Of a DNA stretch of 64,000 nt, positions 43,211 to 55,639 are shown in pieces. This DNA comes from Aplysia californica (Eukaryota; Mollusca; Gastropoda; Aplysiida; Aplysiidae), in assembly GCF_000002075.1 (NCBI RefSeq), contig NW_004797652.1, positions 64,490 through 128,489 on the forward strand. The letters are read 5' to 3'. Both the position numbers and the translations under genes were made by a program. The notes beneath the pieces were generated by a model, which did no database searches, had not been told where the DNA came from, and saw nothing but the letters and a program-made list of their open reading frames with translations. The first letter of the stretch is position 1, and the number at the start of each line of letters is the position of its first letter.

Positions 43211-45660
43211 AGCAATCATCATCATCATCAATGCCTTTCACCCTTGGCAGGGTATAGGCCACATACAAGCTCCTTCCATTTATCTCTGTCCTGGGCCTTT
43301 CACGCATCTCCTCAATGTTTCCTGTGGCCAACCCCTGCCTCATGCTCCTTGTGGGTTCCACTGCAGTGACTGTCTTGTGATGTTTCCGCTGGGCTTTCTT
43401 AAGGTGTGTCCCATCCATCGCCACTTTCTTAGTCCTATTTCTACTTCTATATCCTTTTGTCTTGTCCTTTCCCACAGCTCTTCATTTCTTATTTTATCCT
43501 GCCACTTAATTCTTAGAATACTCCTCATACATCTGTTGATGAAAGTCTGGACTTTATTCAGTACTGTCTTTGTTGTCTTCTAAGTTTCACAGCCGTAGAG
43601 GAGCACAGCACAGATCTGACTTTGGAGTTAAAGAATCGAATCTTGATGCGCAGTGAGATGTTGCTTGCTTTCAGACTTTTGATAAATAATTGAATGCTGA
43701 CCTTGCCTTGGAGGTTCTTGCTTTAACATCTGCCTCGGTTCCACCTTTACCATCGATGACACTTCCAAGGTAGGAAAAGAAGTTCACTTCTTCTTGGGGA
43801 GTGTCTTCCACTGTCACAGCAGGGCTTGAAACTTTTCCTAGCTTCACTACTTTTGACTTGCCTAGATGTATACGTAAGCCAGCACTCCTTGATAGGCTGG
43901 TGAGTTCCTTGGTCTTTTCTAGCATCTGAGCATATGTGTGAGAGAGCAGTGCAAGGTCATCGGCGAAGTCCAAGTCATCCAGCTGCTGCCAAGGGATCCA
44001 CTGTATTCCATTACACTTGCCTCTAGTGGCTTCTTTCATGACCCAGTCAATTGCCAGTATGAAGAGAAATGGTTCTGAGAGTTGTCCTTCGTGGAAGACT
44101 TGGCAGTTTGTTCCATCATATGTGGCCTTCACGAGCTTGAGTTTCCCTGTCCATGTTTTCAAATGCTTTTTTATAATCTATGAAGTTGACCACGAGTGGT
44201 GAATTCCATTCAAGCAATTGCTCAACAATGATAGTTTTTTTGCGGAATCCTACCTGGTTTCCTCGGAGCTGCTCGTCTGTTGCCTGCTTGATTTTCTCCA
44301 GAAGTATCCTGTTAAAGACTTTCCCAGGTATGAACAGGAGTGTAATGCCTCTGTAGTTGTTACAATTGCTGAGGTCTCCCTTCTTTGGCAGCTTGATTAG
44401 GTGGCCTTCTTTCCAGTCTGATGGATTTTCCTCCTTTTGCCAAACCTTTTCAAATAGAGCATAGAGAATTTCCACTAACATCTTTATCTGCCTTTAGGGC
44501 TTCCAGTAGTAGATCTATATGGTCGGGATCAGTTGCCTTGTGGGACTTCAGTGATGTTATAGCTGCTGCAGTTTCCTCTCTTTAAGGTGGTTCCGTAACT
44601 ATTGGGAGGTCATTTCTGGCTGGAAGAATTCCTGGTTGGTTTCCTGGAGGTGGTCTGTTCAAGAGTTGATCAAAGTGTTCTCTCCATCGATTAAGTTGCC
44701 CCTCTGGGTTGAAGATAGTCTTTCCTTCTTTGTCTTTCACTAGTAGAATGGGCTTGCTGAACCTACCTGAAAGAGAATTTGTTGTCTGGTGTACAATCTG
44801 CAAGTGTCTGTCTGTTGCTGCTTTCTCTGCCTTTACGGTCAGGCCATTCAAGTAGATATTCTTGTCCTTCTTGATGGAATTCTTTACCTCCCGGTTCGCT
44901 TTGGTGGAAGTTTGTGGATCACACTCTGCAGGTGGTTGTAGAAGTCATCTTTATTCTTCTCTTCTGCATCATTGGTTGTACACACTTGTATGATGTTCAT
45001 GTTTATGACCTTCATCCTACCCTCTCTCACCTTGATTTCTTTCTTAGTTCCAAAAGAGGCCATAATGATCCTTGGACTGTGCACTTCCCAGCCCCTGAAT
45101 GTCTTTTGAGCTGTTTTGGATATGATCATCCCTACTCCTTCCCTGTGTGGTCCATCACTGTCATTTCCTGAGTAAATGAAAAGCTTCCCCTCTTTCATTG
45201 GCTTCTGTCCATACTGGTTCAAGTGGGTCTCGCTGATTCCCAGTAGGTGTAGTTGGTATCGATGCAGCTCTTGGAGGACCTGTGCAGTTTTTCCAGCCTC
45301 ATAAAGGGTCCTAATGTTCCATGAGCCAATCCGAAGAGACCTGGACTTGGATGATGGTGGAGGCTTCTGCTCAGCAGCTTCCTTTCAGCTTTCACTGCCT
45401 TGCGTCATAAACTCTCCATTTGGAGAAGATCCACGATCAGTCGAGCAGAGATAATGGTTTTTGCTTGTATGTGTTTCTGTAACAGGTTCTTTTTACGAGA
45501 AAGGTTGTTAGTCTCATAATTCAACCCCCAACCTGGAGGGAGGATGACTCTGTTTCGGGAGTCACTTCCTGTTTCGCCATGTAATTGCCTCGTACGACAC
45601 GCTAAAACCACGTCGGTACTATTCTTCTCAATGCCGGGACTGCATGGCAGAAGCAATCAT
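43211..45660 (-). mobile_element. RTE-type LINE, nearly full length, with target duplication
   Basis: On the minus strand: an N-terminal part (45640-45400), an apurinic-type endonuclease (45330-44890, SWNIRTLYEAGKTAQ-like start, GNDSDGPHREGVGMIISK), a linker (44851-44582), reverse transcriptase (44480-43670, KLPKKGDLSNCNNYRGI, NFIDYKKAFE, FADDLALLSH) and a C-terminal part (43528-43340). It ends in (GAT)n, a usual RTE tail. AGCAATCAT at 43211-43219 and 45652-45660 looks like the target duplication. The reverse transcriptase has an internal deletion around 44120-44165, and several frame changes break the rest. It is diverged from RTE copy 1. Confidence 0.85.
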
Positions 45661-45664
45661 AATA

Positions 45665-45997
45665 ATTACCATATTTTATCCTGACAATAATAGCACAGAA
45701 AATAAAAGAACAAGCTGATTACCAGACACTGTGCCATATTAAAGAAAAGAAGGAAGGAATCTTTTGTACAGTTCAATGATACAATAAACTTTCGGGGACT
45801 TTTGTTAAATTTCAAGTGAATAAATTAAGATCTCGAGAGAATTTTCAAAATCAAAAGATTTGAGAAAAACACTTACTCCATCCCCAGCCCATTTCTTTAA
45901 CTTTCCCCTTAGAACCCATTTTAAAAAAAAGACTAAGCCCCTTCCTTATTCCTATCTACAAATAAGCAATCATGCAAATTCTGCCATAATAGCTCAC
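45665..45997. other. Intron sequence between the RTE copy and the large exon
   Basis: AT-rich, with no recognised feature apart from being downstream of the donor at 45997. Confidence 0.4.
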
Positions 45998-46951
45998 CTT
46001 TCATTTAGGAAGGAGGCCAGGGTGACTTGTTGAGAGACGTCATTTATGTGTCCATTGTAACATTTGATTTGACTCTTGTTCTTTTTTCCTAATACACGTC
46101 CTTGGAGACATGTTTCTGTTTTATTTTGCAAATATGTAGGTAAAGCTACTCTCTGGGAAATATCTTTCCTCCCATTTGAGTCCATTATAATATCTTGTGG
46201 AGAAAACAAAGATTTTGCTGGTATTGTGTTCATTTTATGAGTTGGATCTTCACTTTTTTTCTCATGAGGATAGCTTCTTTTCCTTTTCTTGCCTTTGTTA
46301 TTCCTATATGAGGTTGAAGGTGTTGCAGACTTAGCATTTCCAGTTTCAAATCTCTGTTCACATGATTGGAGATGGGTAGCATTTACTTGCCTTAGGGGTA
46401 ACACAGCTGCAATGGGTGAAGGCCTTGAATCCCCGACATTATGACTGCTAAACCTTCCAAAGGGAGAAATATATGATACAGTTCCAGTCTGCATTACACT
46501 GTCAATAGTAGGTTTGTTTTGCATGATACGACTGTCATTTGGCAGAAAAGAAATTCTGTCTTCATTCAAATGTCCTGAATAAACTTTGCTGGGGTGTTGA
46601 CTTTGTGCATTATCAGAAAAGTTCAGAGTTTTGCAAAATTCATTACTTCCAGAGGCAGATGTATTTGTCAGTACATCTCTACCAATCTGCTTCTCATCTG
46701 AATTGCCCGACCTAAGCAGGTACCTTCCAGTAACAGGTACGGGAAAATTTTTGCAGAATGAGGGGGTTGAAAGACTTTTGCTTGAAAAATTATTATGTCG
46801 ATCAGAGAGTGTGGAAGGTGGAACTCGGAAGTTTGGTTCAAGAACATTGCCCTGCCTCCTTTCATGAAAAGAATTATGTTGAGTAAGGTGCTCTTCACTT
46901 TCCAGTTGTTGAGTGTTTGCACTGACACTATGATGGCCTGATTCCTTCCTT
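45998..46951 (-). CDS. Coiled-coil gene, large disordered exon
   Basis: 954 nt, acceptor CCATTTCAG, donor AAAG|GTGAGC, open throughout. Two near copies of a 12-residue motif lie at 46164-46129 (DISQRVALPTYL) and 46041-46006 (DVSQQVTLASFL). The first base A completes Leu from the previous exon. Confidence 0.85.
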
Positions 46952-49900
46952 CTGAAATGGAATAGAATCGGGAGAAAAATAACCATATTTACAAATATCA
47001 CAAAACTGGTGAACAGTGGAGGAACTTTATTATATTTACTTTCAAACTCTGAATTTTTTTTTTCTAGATCAAACTTTTATCTTGGTGATGTCAGAATTAA
47101 TTAAACTTAAAACCAAATGCTTCATGACACTGCAGTTTGCAACACTGCTTACCCCCCCCCCCTCCCCCTCTCAAGTGAGCAGTCTGAGAGGCACTCTCCA
47201 TAAACAACTAAACTCTCTGTTTAAAGTGTTTATTTATTTACTACCTACTCGATTGTTTAAAATTGATTAGATTAGTTCCAGGTCACATCATGAGGTTAAT
47301 GCTGAAAATATTTCAAGAGAAATTTGAGTGTCAAAGGGGACTCGATTAACTTCACTTTTGATAATATGATAATAGTCATCATAACCTTCTCAAAACATGG
47401 ACAACAGAAAAGACTTTGGACAAGAGACACAAGATAAACGATTTCACAACTACTTTTTCTCTCCCAACATGGAGTGAGATGCCCACAGTTTTGAAGATTG
47501 TCTTAGTTCTGACAAACCCTCAGCTAGGGTTCCCTTGATAGCAGTTAACTGTTGATGTCTCATCTCTGAATGATGAGTTAACAGTTTCTCAAGCCTCACA
47601 GCCACTGTTTCAAATGTGTCCCTAGGAAGGAAAAGAAAAAGGTGCATTTTCACCATTATTTTCAAAAAATATCTTGGACTTGCTTTACTGTCGAAAAATA
47701 TTAAACGTTGCTAAAACAAATCATAGCCTAAGTCAGATAACCTTTCTTATCAACTTTTCCAAAAGCAAATCTGATAGAAAAAAATGTTCCAGCTCGATTG
47801 ATACCTAATACCTTGCAGACCAAGAGTTTGGACAAGAGACGCAAGAAAAATGATTTCACAATTACTTGTTTTCTCTCCTGACATGGAGTGAGATACTCAC
47901 AGTTAGGAAGTTGTGAGCCGCAAGGGAAAAATGCAAATCCCCTTGTATCATCACACAACCAAGGAGGCTTATGAATGACTACATAATAGCTACTATATCA
48001 AGATTAGATAATAAAAATATAGTAAAATATTAACTGCATTTATCTTGAACATAGCCACACTCTAGAGCAAGTACTATAATGCATTTTACAACTATCATAA
48101 AAATAGCTAAGACATGAGAACAACCAAGCATCTAACATCAAAGGGAGATTTGTTACACAATAAATTTAACCTTAGAAAGCAGGAGCATGTGCTACTATGA
48201 GCCACCCTATCAATGTGTTGCAGCCAGAGAACAGAGACAAATGTAATACATGTGGTACACATTAACTTTTGAAAAAAGTTGCTATCCTATCATCACTTCT
48301 TTTCCAGGGGCACACAATGGGTTGTCTTTTTTCAACTTTACTATTGGACAAAGCCCAACTGGGTATGGAAGCCACTGCCACCATGAAAAGACCATCTACC
48401 ACAACCCTGGAAGTGACAAACTTCTTTGGGGAGGTTGCTGCTGTGGCAAAATAGAGTAGACAACATGTACATGAAGTGGGGACAGGTAATATTGAGTTGT
48501 CCAACCTTGCAAAGAAGGAAAAATATTCCTTTCATGCAAAATGAGGAAAACATGTTTTACAAATTCCACTTTAATTGTAGGAACGTTTTCATTGACTCAA
48601 ACTTGTTAGACTTAGACCATTACTTTCCTTGCCTAAGCTGTTTATTAAAAGACTGAAAGATAATTTCAAAAAGCACTTGTGATCCGAGGGGTGGTGGGAG
48701 GGGGGGCTTTTTCCCTGCTGTATTAAGTATGCCTCTAAGTAAACATAGCTGCGTAATTTTCTCCGCTGAAAGTAATTAAATCAATACTTTCCAATTGTGC
48801 TAAAAAAAAGATAATGTTATTAACTTCATTTGTGTTATTGGTGTTTAAAAATTATTCCAAATTGAAAATCCACCTAAAAAAGATCAAAAGCCAAGTTGTG
48901 AAAGCTTGAAATAACACATGCTGAAATTTACACCAGTTTTGCAGAGTAGAAACAGAAAATTAAATCTGAAAGGTTTGTTACCCAGGGGAAGTTATTGTAA
49001 GAAGAGAAGGTGTGATAAGCAGAAAGGAAAGGTAGTCATAGGAATTGGTCGTAGTCAGCTTTTGCTATTGCCTGGACTCTCTCTGTATATATATTAGGTA
49101 CATGTAGAAAAAGTACAGTAGTCTCCGCCTAAGATCCCAGTGCTCTGGAGCACGGAAAATGTGAGATCCTACGCGAACGGGATCTTAGCCAACGGACCAA
49201 GGGAAGAATCTACAGTAACCCATGTTAAGGCCCACAACAGGTAAAATGGTCTCCCTCCACTCTAAAATGAACTGATGTGACCCCTGGATGACATATTCTG
49301 GCGAGTAAAGAGTGGTCAACCTTGATGACCAATCACAGTGGCATGAGGCATACCATTTACACTTAACAGTTGTCTCTGACTGAACGCACGGTGCTCGGGA
49401 GAGCTATTCAGAGTGTGTATGGAGCGCATGCGTTTACATGAATCTGTGCAAAGGGAGGAAGGGATACAGTAATCTCATTGCCTTGGTATTCTACCCTTTG
49501 GTATTATACCCTTTGGAGTATTCCCCTATCATTAGTCTCAATATCTACACTTATCCAGTTGCCCCTCCACCCCCCCTTATCTGTCCAAAGTTTATAGCTT
49601 TCCCTCTATCCGAGTTCCCCCACCTTCGTCGTTAAGTACAATTATGTTGTGACCACACCAATCAAAATTTAGTCTGTCTCACAAATTTACTGCTGCAATA
49701 GTTAGGGAAGAATTCACAGTTAACCGTGACTCCGCCTGGAGTGAACGTTTAGGCCCTACCCACCGAGCGAGTGATGTTAGTTTAGGTGGAGAGCTCAGAT
49801 GCAAGTGTGATGTTTAGGGTACAAAAACGCGTCGGTCAGTTCACACCTCGTTGTTATCTCGTCTGGGGCTGGATCGCTAACAACAACAACATCTCGTCTG

Positions 49901-52900
49901 GGGCAAACATTGTTCTGTTTCATAAAGTTTTACAACGCTTATGTGGTCAAATTCACGAGAGTGGCTAATCTTCGTATACGCGACGGGCAGTTCAATGATC
50001 TCAACTTTTCACTCTTGGTTGATTGGCTGTGTCCGCCCAGGTTTTTGTTCAGTAGATTATTATCTAAAATGCAGGATCTAAGCTGAATGTAGACCTTCGG
50101 AGTGAATCAGAGCGGGATCTTAGGGGTGACTTTTGTATAGTAAAAATTCTACTTTCTGAAATCAGCAAGATCTTAGGCAAACCGGGATCGTAAGCGGAGG
50201 GATCTTAGGTGGAGACTACTGTATTCACAGTTTGGAGCAACTTGAAAAATCATACATATATTTAAAAATAGAGGCCACTGCCACCATGGCAACCATAATG
50301 GACCACCTAGTAAGAGCTCTGAGATAACAAGTTTCTCTATTTGGAGGTTGCTGTATCAGGCATCAAAAGAGGCTACAGTCAAAATCGTCTAAGACGGCCA
50401 CTGGCAATCTACTAGTTCAATTATATGAAAAAAAAAAAGCAAAGGAGGGCAGGGGAAATGATAATGGCTGTTTGTACAGGTTACAGCTCTCACACATTTA
50501 ATAGATGGCCATCAAAGTAGTTTCGACTATATTACTGAAGGAAATAAATCCAACTGGTTTAGAACCAGCAGTCACAAATTCACAAATAAAAAAGGGGACT
50601 GACTTACTTGATAAGACTATGTTGAGCATCCTTAAGTTTTTCTATGAGAGTAGATCCCATTTTCTCATTTGAACTGCTCAATATTGCTTCTGTCTTGAGA
50701 AGCATGCTTTTCTGCAAGCCATCAAGAAGGTTCTTAATATATGAACATAATTCCTCGAAGACAGCAGTCCTTATTTCGGCATTTGATTCATTTAAATCTA
50801 AGCGAAATTGGTTAAACTCTGACTTGACACTGTGAACAAAAAAAGATTGGAAAAGAAAGTTATTACAAAAATATAAAAGACTAAGTAACACTAGCGAGTG
50901 TGTGTTTGTTGAGGCCTGGAGGGGGGGGGGGGGGGGAATCTAGATCTACAGCTGAAAGTTACAGAGATTATATTTTTTGGTTGTTCTTTTTTCTGACTGA
51001 TGTGTATTGCTTTCTTTACAAATACACAATGAATTACTGATACTGATATGTTCTGTTTTCAATTTTTCAGTACATAAAGATGAAAATCATGAAAATTTGA
51101 GTTGAAAAAGTGCAAAACATGTCGCGAATGGTGTTACGGTAACTTTGCATTTTTGGGGCATAATTTGGCCATCTAAATTTGCATAATTCTACCGGGACAG
51201 TATAAGTGCTGAAGATTAACTCATTTGCTACGCCGAGCTGTGGGGGGCGGCGCGGCTCAAGTGCCGTCAGTACGTTAAGCCGCCCCCGGCGGCTCGAGAA
51301 CCGACGTTCAATTTTAGCTTGGTTTCTATTCCAATCCACTTATCCATGTTAAAATAAAGTTCATAATATAATGTTGACTTCCGGGTCAAGCGTTTCCACC
51401 GAAAATCGGAAGTTTTGATTCAGTTTTGAAACATGATTTCGTAGTTTTTTCGACTTTGTTTTATCGCGAAGCCCAAATTATAGCCCAGACACCAGTCTTA
51501 GTACTTTTACACAACAAAATGTATAATTATTTTGCTCACTAAAGAAGTGTAGGACTCTTCTTTATAATATTGATACTATTGGACGCAAATTGCCAGTGCA
51601 CTGTAATTGAGAAATCAATATTTTTGAGTGCTAGATCTAGGCCTAGATCTAAATAGTCAAAATATGTTTTTCTCCCCAAAATCACTACTTTTGGGTGAAA
51701 TTAATCAAAAAGTACCACTCAAGACATGTATAGGTTTATTCCAAGTGCAATTCTGAATAATTCCATATAAGTTACACATATTTTTTTCTGTTTGTGATCC
51801 TTTTTTCAAAATTATTTAAAAAATTTTTTTTTTTTCAATATCAGATGTTATGATCCAAATGTACAAATATTATGGAATGTATGGAAATAACTGCACATTT
51901 TTCAATATTTTCCTGTTCTATATACAGTTATGGTTATTTTGAGGTATCATTTGACTAGGTGCAAACATGTTTTTTTTGTTTCACCTGAGATTATAAATTT
52001 TTTATTTTCCAATTTTATCCGCATCCAATCACAATTGTGTTGCATAATCGCCTCTTACAGGAACCAAAGTTGAAAAATACGCAAATAAATAATGCAGGTG
52101 TACTCTACAAACCATACTGAAAATGTTGGTATATAATATGTTGATATTTATTTGAATTTATGGCCCCAAAGACCTGTGAACTGCACACTAGTCATCATCT
52201 CATTTCGCCCTCCCGAAAAGAATTCGTCCACAAGCCGAAAATAATACGTAGCGAATGAGTTAAAAGTGCTACAAGAGTAATAAACGTAAAAAAAGAAGGA
52301 GAGATAAGACACTAAATGTTTGAAAGGAAAGAAGAAGCAAACCACATAAGAGTACCTGCCAACCCCCCACCTTTTAAAAGATTCAAAGGTACTTTTCAAA
52401 ATAAGTAGAAAAGGGTGGCATGGGAATAAAGCATTTTTTCATTTAAATAGATTTGAAAAGGTTACATTGAAGCAATCAAAACAGATTTGAATGGGGAACA
52501 GGTACCCCTTTTTTTTAATTCATAAAAGTAACAGCTGCCATATATCTCGTATTTTCAGTACATATCTTTACAACCCATCCTCTACCCTTTTGTCACTTAC
52601 TACTTTTCAATGTCTTTGACATTTTTTTGTCCTGATTTACACAATGAAAGGCACTGCTTGCTCTGCTCTTGAAAAGTATTCTTGCAGTCTGTAAACTTTT
52701 TAGCTTGATGTTCTTTCACATCTCGAGTACATGAGAGAATTTCCTGGAAAACAAAATAATAAATATATGTGTAAAGATAAAATTGGTCTTTTATATCTTA
52801 AAAGCAATACTGAATGGCGGGAATGAACTAAAACAAAAGTTTCCTAATTGAACTGTTGTACTATAAGTTTCTTCTGCCTTCAGTTATTCCTCTTATAAAT

Positions 52901-55633
52901 CTTCCTGTCCTCTTACTCTTTTCAGTAGGCTACTTTGTGGCAATCATTGTATCAACACCTCTTCAACTAACACAAGAACTAAACTGCAATTGCAATCACT
53001 TTGGGTTCTGATACTGATATATACATTTTTAGTCTAGATAACAACTGCGCTAATCGCTTGTGTAAAATCCCTTGTTTCTGCACTTACAAGCAGCTAAAAT
53101 TCTCCTTCTGGTTTTGTACAAGTCAATAAATTACAAACAAAAGATGTATTTTTTTGCTCGAGTGGCAACTTACATGTCGAAATCGTAAACTGTACAGATT
53201 TATAAGGCAAGTACTATCAGTGTTGGTATGAAAAAACTCTTCCACCTAAGTCATGTAAACTTTTGATTCAATTGTCCAACTTTGTTTATCTCTCTTGAAA
53301 TAGCATGAAATTCGTACATCGTAAAATTTGTACAAAACAAAAAGATTTCCACGTCCTGCTGATTTTGCAATGTGCATGCTAGACTGTATATATATCCTGA
53401 TCTATCAAAATTAACTCTTTCAATGCCAATATCCATTTTACACTGTTTGTATTCTATGCCACGCCGTGCCAATCCACAATCTATTGTCAATCCACTTCAG
53501 ATGCAAAACAGATAATTTTTTCCCCATGAGCAGACCTATTTAGTGTACAGACCTGCCACTCTAACTCTAAGAAATCTAAAAATCAGGATCTCACGAGGAC
53601 AAATATCGGGATTTGGTGAAAAAAATCGGGATCAACGACAAATCACCCAAGGTCGCTGCCAAGCTGACTTTAAACTTTTCCAAGATTGTCCATACATGTA
53701 TCTGTGAATATGCTCTCTGTGTGAGTAAGTGTGTGTGTGTGTGTATGTGTTTTATCATTATTTTTTAAAATCCTGAAGTATCACATAAAGCACTCCTAGT
53801 CCAAGTGTCTACCCCCCCACGGGTAACTCTCGAATGACGCTTCAACCAGTGTGTATGAACTTAAGTTGACCCTGTCAATGGGCGTTCCCCTTCACACGTG
53901 AAACTCACATACCGAAGTCACGTGATCCGATGCACAACTGAAACAGTTATACTGACGGGTTTTGATGACGGGCCCGAAGTTGAAATAACACTTGCTAGTA
54001 AAGATCCTACGCAACTAGGGGCGAGTCAACTACTAAATCCGGCATCAATATTTAGGAAAATAGTACTCTGAGTTCCTGCTGACAAAAGTTTAACGGGAGC
54101 TTCCCGCGACAGAAAAGAAGGCAGAGTAAATTTTTAGAAAAATACAGTGCTATAGACGACACAAAAAACACGGGATACACGCGATCAAAATCGGAAAAAT
54201 CTGTATGCTTGAGATTTGGGGAAAAATATCGGGATTCCAGATTAAATCGGGCTGAGTAGCAGGTCAGGTATATCTCTATTCAGAGACCATCTTTTTGTAT
54301 TTATTTCACTGTATTCATTTAAATGTAACGTACGTGTCAACTTTACTTCCTAAAATAAGCCCAACAACTGGGTTCTCCCAATACAATATTCAGCCTGTTA
54401 TACATGTTGCAACGCATGAGCCTGGCACAACCTTGGAAACCCCTCTGGCATGGAAAGAGTTTACACTGATGACGTGCCAATCATAGATCAAATGTTTCCT
54501 TCTCCAAAAGAAATAGAAAAACTTTCACATTTGAATCAATATTGAAAAATTCTATATCTATCATATTTTGATCAAGTCAATATTATATATGTGTGTGGCA
54601 TTGTGGTGAAATCAGGCGCTCACCAAAATTACGAAATTGAAGGAAACCAACAATTTTCCACCCATTTGGCAATTTTTATCGAATTTTTTGTTTTGGGCTC
54701 TCAACACCCCGCACCTCCTTCATTCATAAATATCTCTCGACTTCTATTCAAGTCAGATGAGTATTTTTTTCATCAGAAGCAAGAAAAATAAACAGGTTTC
54801 AAGATGATATAAATAACTCCTAGTGCTCAAAATTGATGAGTGCCTGATTCCATCGCATCGCGACATATTATAAAAAGCCCATAATTATTTTACCATTTTG
54901 TAAAGTAACCATTCTATTTCACTAATATTCCTCCACATCGCTCATAATTTTTTTTCAATAGTTTTATAAGTTGACAAAAAGAAAAAAAACTTCCATTATC
55001 TATTCTTGTTAGTAATGTTAGAGTAGGTGTAGCTTCGAAAATCACCTCTAGCTGCTGTTTAATCTCCAGCTGAGGAGAACACAGTCTCTGCTTCATAGCT
55101 ATTGCAAGCCGTTCGGTGTCATCTTTCTTTGCCTGCTCAAGCTGAGCAGTCAGAGTTTTTACCTCTGCATCTTTCTGAAAGTAAAAAGACATGACACAGG
55201 AAAATTTCTCCACATTTGAGTGATACACTTAATTCAACATTTATAAAACAGTGATAAAAATATGACTTTACAAGAGAAGACAATTTACAGATAAAATGAA
55301 GCAAAACTATAAAAAAAAGCTCGAGGAAGATATGTCCTTGGTTATCTAATAAGTAACGAATCAACAGTAAATATTATATAGAGTAAAACTTTACTTCAGC
55401 TCTGAGTACAGTAGCCCAATATGGAAAACAGTACCTATTAGAATCTAACTGTTCTGCTGAACACCAATGAGAATCCCTTGTAACATTATTTCATACACAG
55501 CATTCAAACATAGACAATAAATCACAAACCACAAGCAGTTTATGTTCCAGTTCCTCTGTTGAGCTTTTCTTTGAATTGTGTTCCTCTAGCATATTCAAGA
55601 CTTTTTCTTCGTGCTTCCATATGTCTTCCAGAA
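45998..55633 (-). CDS. Unidentified coiled-coil protein, six internal exons
   Basis: Minus-strand exons, 5' to 3': 55633-55530, 55174-55046, 52743-52601, 50829-50608, 47621-47487 and 46951-45998. All five junctions keep frame and all introns are GT-AG. About 560 residues are visible. The first about 240 are heptad-rich and charged (EELEHKLLVKDAEVKTLTAQ), predicted coiled coil. The last exon (about 318 residues) is Ser/Asn-rich and likely disordered, with a basic nuclear-signal-like KGKKRKRSY. The last exon ends at donor AAAG|GTGAGC, so the stop lies further left; the start lies beyond 55633. The architecture is reminiscent of meiotic or chromosome-associated scaffold proteins, but no family was recognised. 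Confidence 0.75.
47416..47906. repeat. Local duplication of a splice-donor region
   Basis: 47416-47494 and 47825-47906 are about 83% alike (TTGGACAAGAGAC, GATTTCACAA, CATGGAGTGAGAT, CTCACAGTT). The lower copy contains the donor of the exon at 47487 (CT|GTGGGC); the upper copy has the stronger CT|GTGAGT. Confidence 0.7.
47487..47621 (-). CDS. Coiled-coil gene exon (DTFETVAVRLEKLL...)
   Basis: 135 nt, acceptor CTTCCTAG; the first base completes Lys. The donor CT|GTGGGC was chosen because CT plus A at 46951 gives an in-frame Leu. Confidence 0.7.
47960..49115. other. Intron stretch, unassigned
   Basis: A block at 48365-48465 (GCCACTGCCACCATG ... GGAGGTTGCTG) recurs in diverged form at 50272-50360. 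No exon was recognised. Confidence 0.45.
49116..50221. mobile_element. Pogo/Tigger-like non-autonomous element M6
   Basis: Left end CAGTAGTCTCCGCCTAAGAT, right end (reverse complement) CAGTAGTCTCCACCTAAGAT, TA on both sides. It is 1,106 bp and lies in an intron of the coiled-coil gene. Confidence 0.8.
50608..50829 (-). CDS. Coiled-coil gene exon (VKSEFNQFRLDL...)
   Basis: 222 nt, acceptor TGTTCACAG, donor CAA|GTAAGT. The first base completes Tyr from the previous exon. Strong amphipathic helical character. Confidence 0.8.
50935..51190 (-). repeat. Dispersed repeat family D, intact copy
   Basis: Its reverse complement runs continuously through the sequence that flanks the LINE on both sides (57640-57877 and 63653-63730), so it shows the uninterrupted target. 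A poly-G run (50920-50936) abuts it. Confidence 0.8.
51195..52595. other. Intron stretch, unassigned
   Basis: A small GC-rich block at 51230-51310 is followed by T-rich sequence. No gene or element end was recognised. Confidence 0.4.
52601..52743 (-). CDS. Coiled-coil gene exon (EILSCTRDVKEHQ...)
   Basis: 143 nt, acceptor GTTTTCCAG, donor AAAGTA|GTAAGT. It ends with TA, completed to a Tyr codon by T at 50829. Confidence 0.8.
52750..55045. other. Intron with two repeat elements
   Basis: About 53550-54265 is bounded by inverted GACCTGCCACTC / GAGTAGCAGGTC and may be a small DNA element rich in ATCGGGAT. 54695-54855 is repeat family C, copy 2. The rest is unassigned. Confidence 0.4.
54695..54855. 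repeat. Dispersed repeat family C, copy 2
   Basis: Matches 26460-26605 (CTCCTTCATTCATAAATATC, GATGATATAAATAACTCCTA, GTGCCTGATTCCAT). Confidence 0.6.
55046..55174 (-). CDS. Coiled-coil gene exon (KDAEVKTLTAQLEQ...)
   Basis: 129 nt, 43 codons in phase 0, acceptor TTACTTTCAG, donor GAG|GTGATT. Confidence 0.8.
55530..55633 (-). CDS. Coiled-coil gene exon, most 5' exon found
   Basis: 104 nt, acceptor TTGTTTGCAG, donor GTG|GTTTGT. Encodes LEDIWKHEEKVLNMLEEHN and on; the first two bases complete a codon from an upstream exon not found in the window. Confidence 0.75.
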
Positions 55634-55639
55634 CTGCAA

